Shown piece after piece: positions 5,588-6,418 of a stretch of DNA of 6,418 nt. How positions within the stretch are numbered: position 1 is the stretch's first letter; every line of letters begins with the position of its first letter. The notes under the pieces were generated by a model. That model saw nothing but the letters and a program-made list of their open reading frames with translations. It was not told where the DNA came from and did not search any database. The stretch lies in assembly GCA_030634675.1 (NCBI GenBank), contig DAOWAH010000099.1:1-6418 (forward strand), written 5' to 3'. The position numbers were made by a program, and so were the translations under genes. This DNA is from Fidelibacterota bacterium (GTDB lineage Bacteria > Marinisomatota > Marinisomatia > Marinisomatales > TCS56).

Positions 5588-6418
5588 TTAAAAACGGTAG
5601 TATATGCTCAGTCTGTGCTGTCCGCCACCGCGGGTTTTATAATCCGGTTCTTTCACTTCCGGTTTAAAATAAATTGGGCTGTCATCGACTCTTTTTAAAT
5701 AGGGCAGATACTGAGTGAATTCATAGCGCAGCGTCAGTTGGGCAAAAGGCCTTTCCACAAGCCCAGAAAAATTTAGCAGGTGTAGATGGTACTGCAGTGG
5801 ATAATCAACCGGTATGGAGGTCAGGCCAAACATCAAGATGGCATTGCCGTTTACCTGCAGGTCGTAATAGGCATGGGAATAATTAATGAGCAGTTTTACG
5901 GCATAGTTTTTTCGTACCCAATTTCGGGAAATGCCGATCTGTTCGGTTCTGGCCGATCCGGTCAGATCGAAGGTCATGCGGTGAGCTACCGGGATCAGTA
6001 TTTCCCGTCCCAGGACGGGAGTGGTGATATCGGCTGCTGCTACCAAATGGCTATACCCACAACCTGCTTTGTAAACCACATTACCCTTTTCACCTTCGAT
6101 TGTCAAAGCTCCACCGTTTCTTTCACCTTCCACCCAGCCCAGATCTGGTAATCCCGAAATGGTGCCACCAGTCAGGGGATTTTCCACATTTAAATCCAGA
6201 TTTCCGCTAAACAGTATTACAGCCGTATAGGCGGGCCACTGGGAATTGGTCAGTCCAATCTCCACCACATTATCAATTATATTTCCGGAGTAGGTCATTT
6301 TGCGATGACCCGTCAATTGAGCGATATTAGAATTATTATCATAGGTTAAGACCGGATCAAATATCAACAACTTATGGCGGTAATTCAGATTGATCTTTAA
6401 TTGATCAGTCAGTGGCAG
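5588..6418 (-). CDS. Probable outer-membrane beta-barrel protein, C-terminal part (5'-truncated by window edge)
   Basis: Not recognised as a named family. The frame is open from the right edge to the TAA at 5590-5588, giving 276 residues; a TTG at 6370 is in frame but 16 further codons upstream remain open without a start signal, so the true start is probably outside. The sequence is rich in Tyr, Asn, Gly and alternating hydrophobic/polar stretches typical of amphipathic beta strands (for example YAVKLLINYSHAYYDLQV, FAQLTLRYEF) and ends RLSIYYRF with a terminal Phe after alternating hydrophobics, the usual recognition signal for barrel assembly. A signal peptide would be outside the window. 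No cytoplasmic enzyme motif was seen. It lies 239 bp upstream of the fad operon, which has its own promoter, so co-transcription is unlikely; a role in fatty-acid uptake would be speculation. A periplasmic beta-sandwich protein is an alternative. Confidence 0.6.
   Translation of the reverse strand: MPLTDQLKINLNYRHKLLIFDPVLTYDNNSNIAQLTGHRKMTYSGNIIDNVVEIGLTNSQWPAYTAVILFSGNLDLNVENPLTGGTISGLPDLGWVEGERNGGALTIEGEKGNVVYKAGCGYSHLVAAADITTPVLGREILIPVAHRMTFDLTGSARTEQIGISRNWVRKNYAVKLLINYSHAYYDLQVNGNAILMFGLTSIPVDYPLQYHLHLLNFSGLVERPFAQLTLRYEFTQYLPYLKRVDDSPIYFKPEVKEPDYKTRGGGQHRLSIYYRF

Noticed and set aside
5786..6151. 121-codon plus-strand frame opposite the barrel-like gene
   Set aside because: It lies wholly antisense to a longer frame with convincing protein character, has no ribosome site that I can see, and its product shows no recognisable motif.
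6368..6370. TTG at 6370 as the start of the barrel-like gene
   Set aside because: The frame stays open for all 16 codons to the window edge, no ribosome site precedes it, and the residues upstream continue the beta-strand pattern; the gene is better called 5'-truncated.
1..6418. CRISPR array, tRNA, rRNA, insertion sequence or phage attachment site
   Set aside because: No regularly spaced repeats, tRNA-like cloverleaf, transposase motifs or terminal inverted repeats were seen on reading the window; the genes form an ordinary metabolic operon.

Overview
The window holds a fatty-acid beta-oxidation operon on the minus strand and, upstream of it, the 3' part of a minus-strand gene for a probable outer-membrane protein. 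Nothing convincing is encoded on the plus strand. The operon genes resemble Bacillus-type FadE and FadN and an E. coli-like FadA thiolase. The neighbouring protein looks like a beta-barrel ending in Phe, which points to a diderm (Gram-negative) bacterium. Moderate GC and good Shine-Dalgarno sequences before three of the genes would fit a lineage around the FCB group (Calditrichota, Marinimicrobia, Zixibacteria and similar). That placement is a guess and cannot be proved from this window.

Layout, in the direction of transcription (right to left). (1) 6418-5588: C-terminal 276 residues of an unrecognised, beta-strand-rich protein whose start lies beyond the right edge. (2) 5587-5349: a 239-bp AT-rich intergenic region. 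It carries small inverted repeats behind the first gene, a near-consensus sigma70 promoter (TTGACA, 17 bp, TAAAAT), and a strong palindromic operator that covers the -10 box and reaches the start codon of the next gene. (3) 5348-4731: a TetR-family repressor. (4) 4738-2951: FadE-type acyl-CoA dehydrogenase, overlapping the regulator gene by 8 bp. (5) 2941-1811: FadA-type 3-ketoacyl-CoA thiolase. (6) 1793-1 and beyond: FadN-type 3-hydroxyacyl-CoA dehydrogenase/enoyl-CoA hydratase, cut by the left edge inside its hydratase domain.

Together the three enzymes supply all four steps of the beta-oxidation cycle: FadE makes the 2-enoyl-CoA, FadN hydrates it and oxidises the 3-hydroxyacyl-CoA, and FadA cleaves off acetyl-CoA. 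The very short gaps (8-bp overlap, 9 bp, 17 bp) indicate one transcript. The operator position argues that the first gene product represses the whole operon, including itself, and is released by an acyl-CoA or related ligand; the ligand is inferred from context. No acyl-CoA synthetase or electron-transfer flavoprotein gene is visible. The content is a recognisable metabolic operon; I see no evidence of an undescribed system, and the points worth following up are regulatory architecture and gene order.
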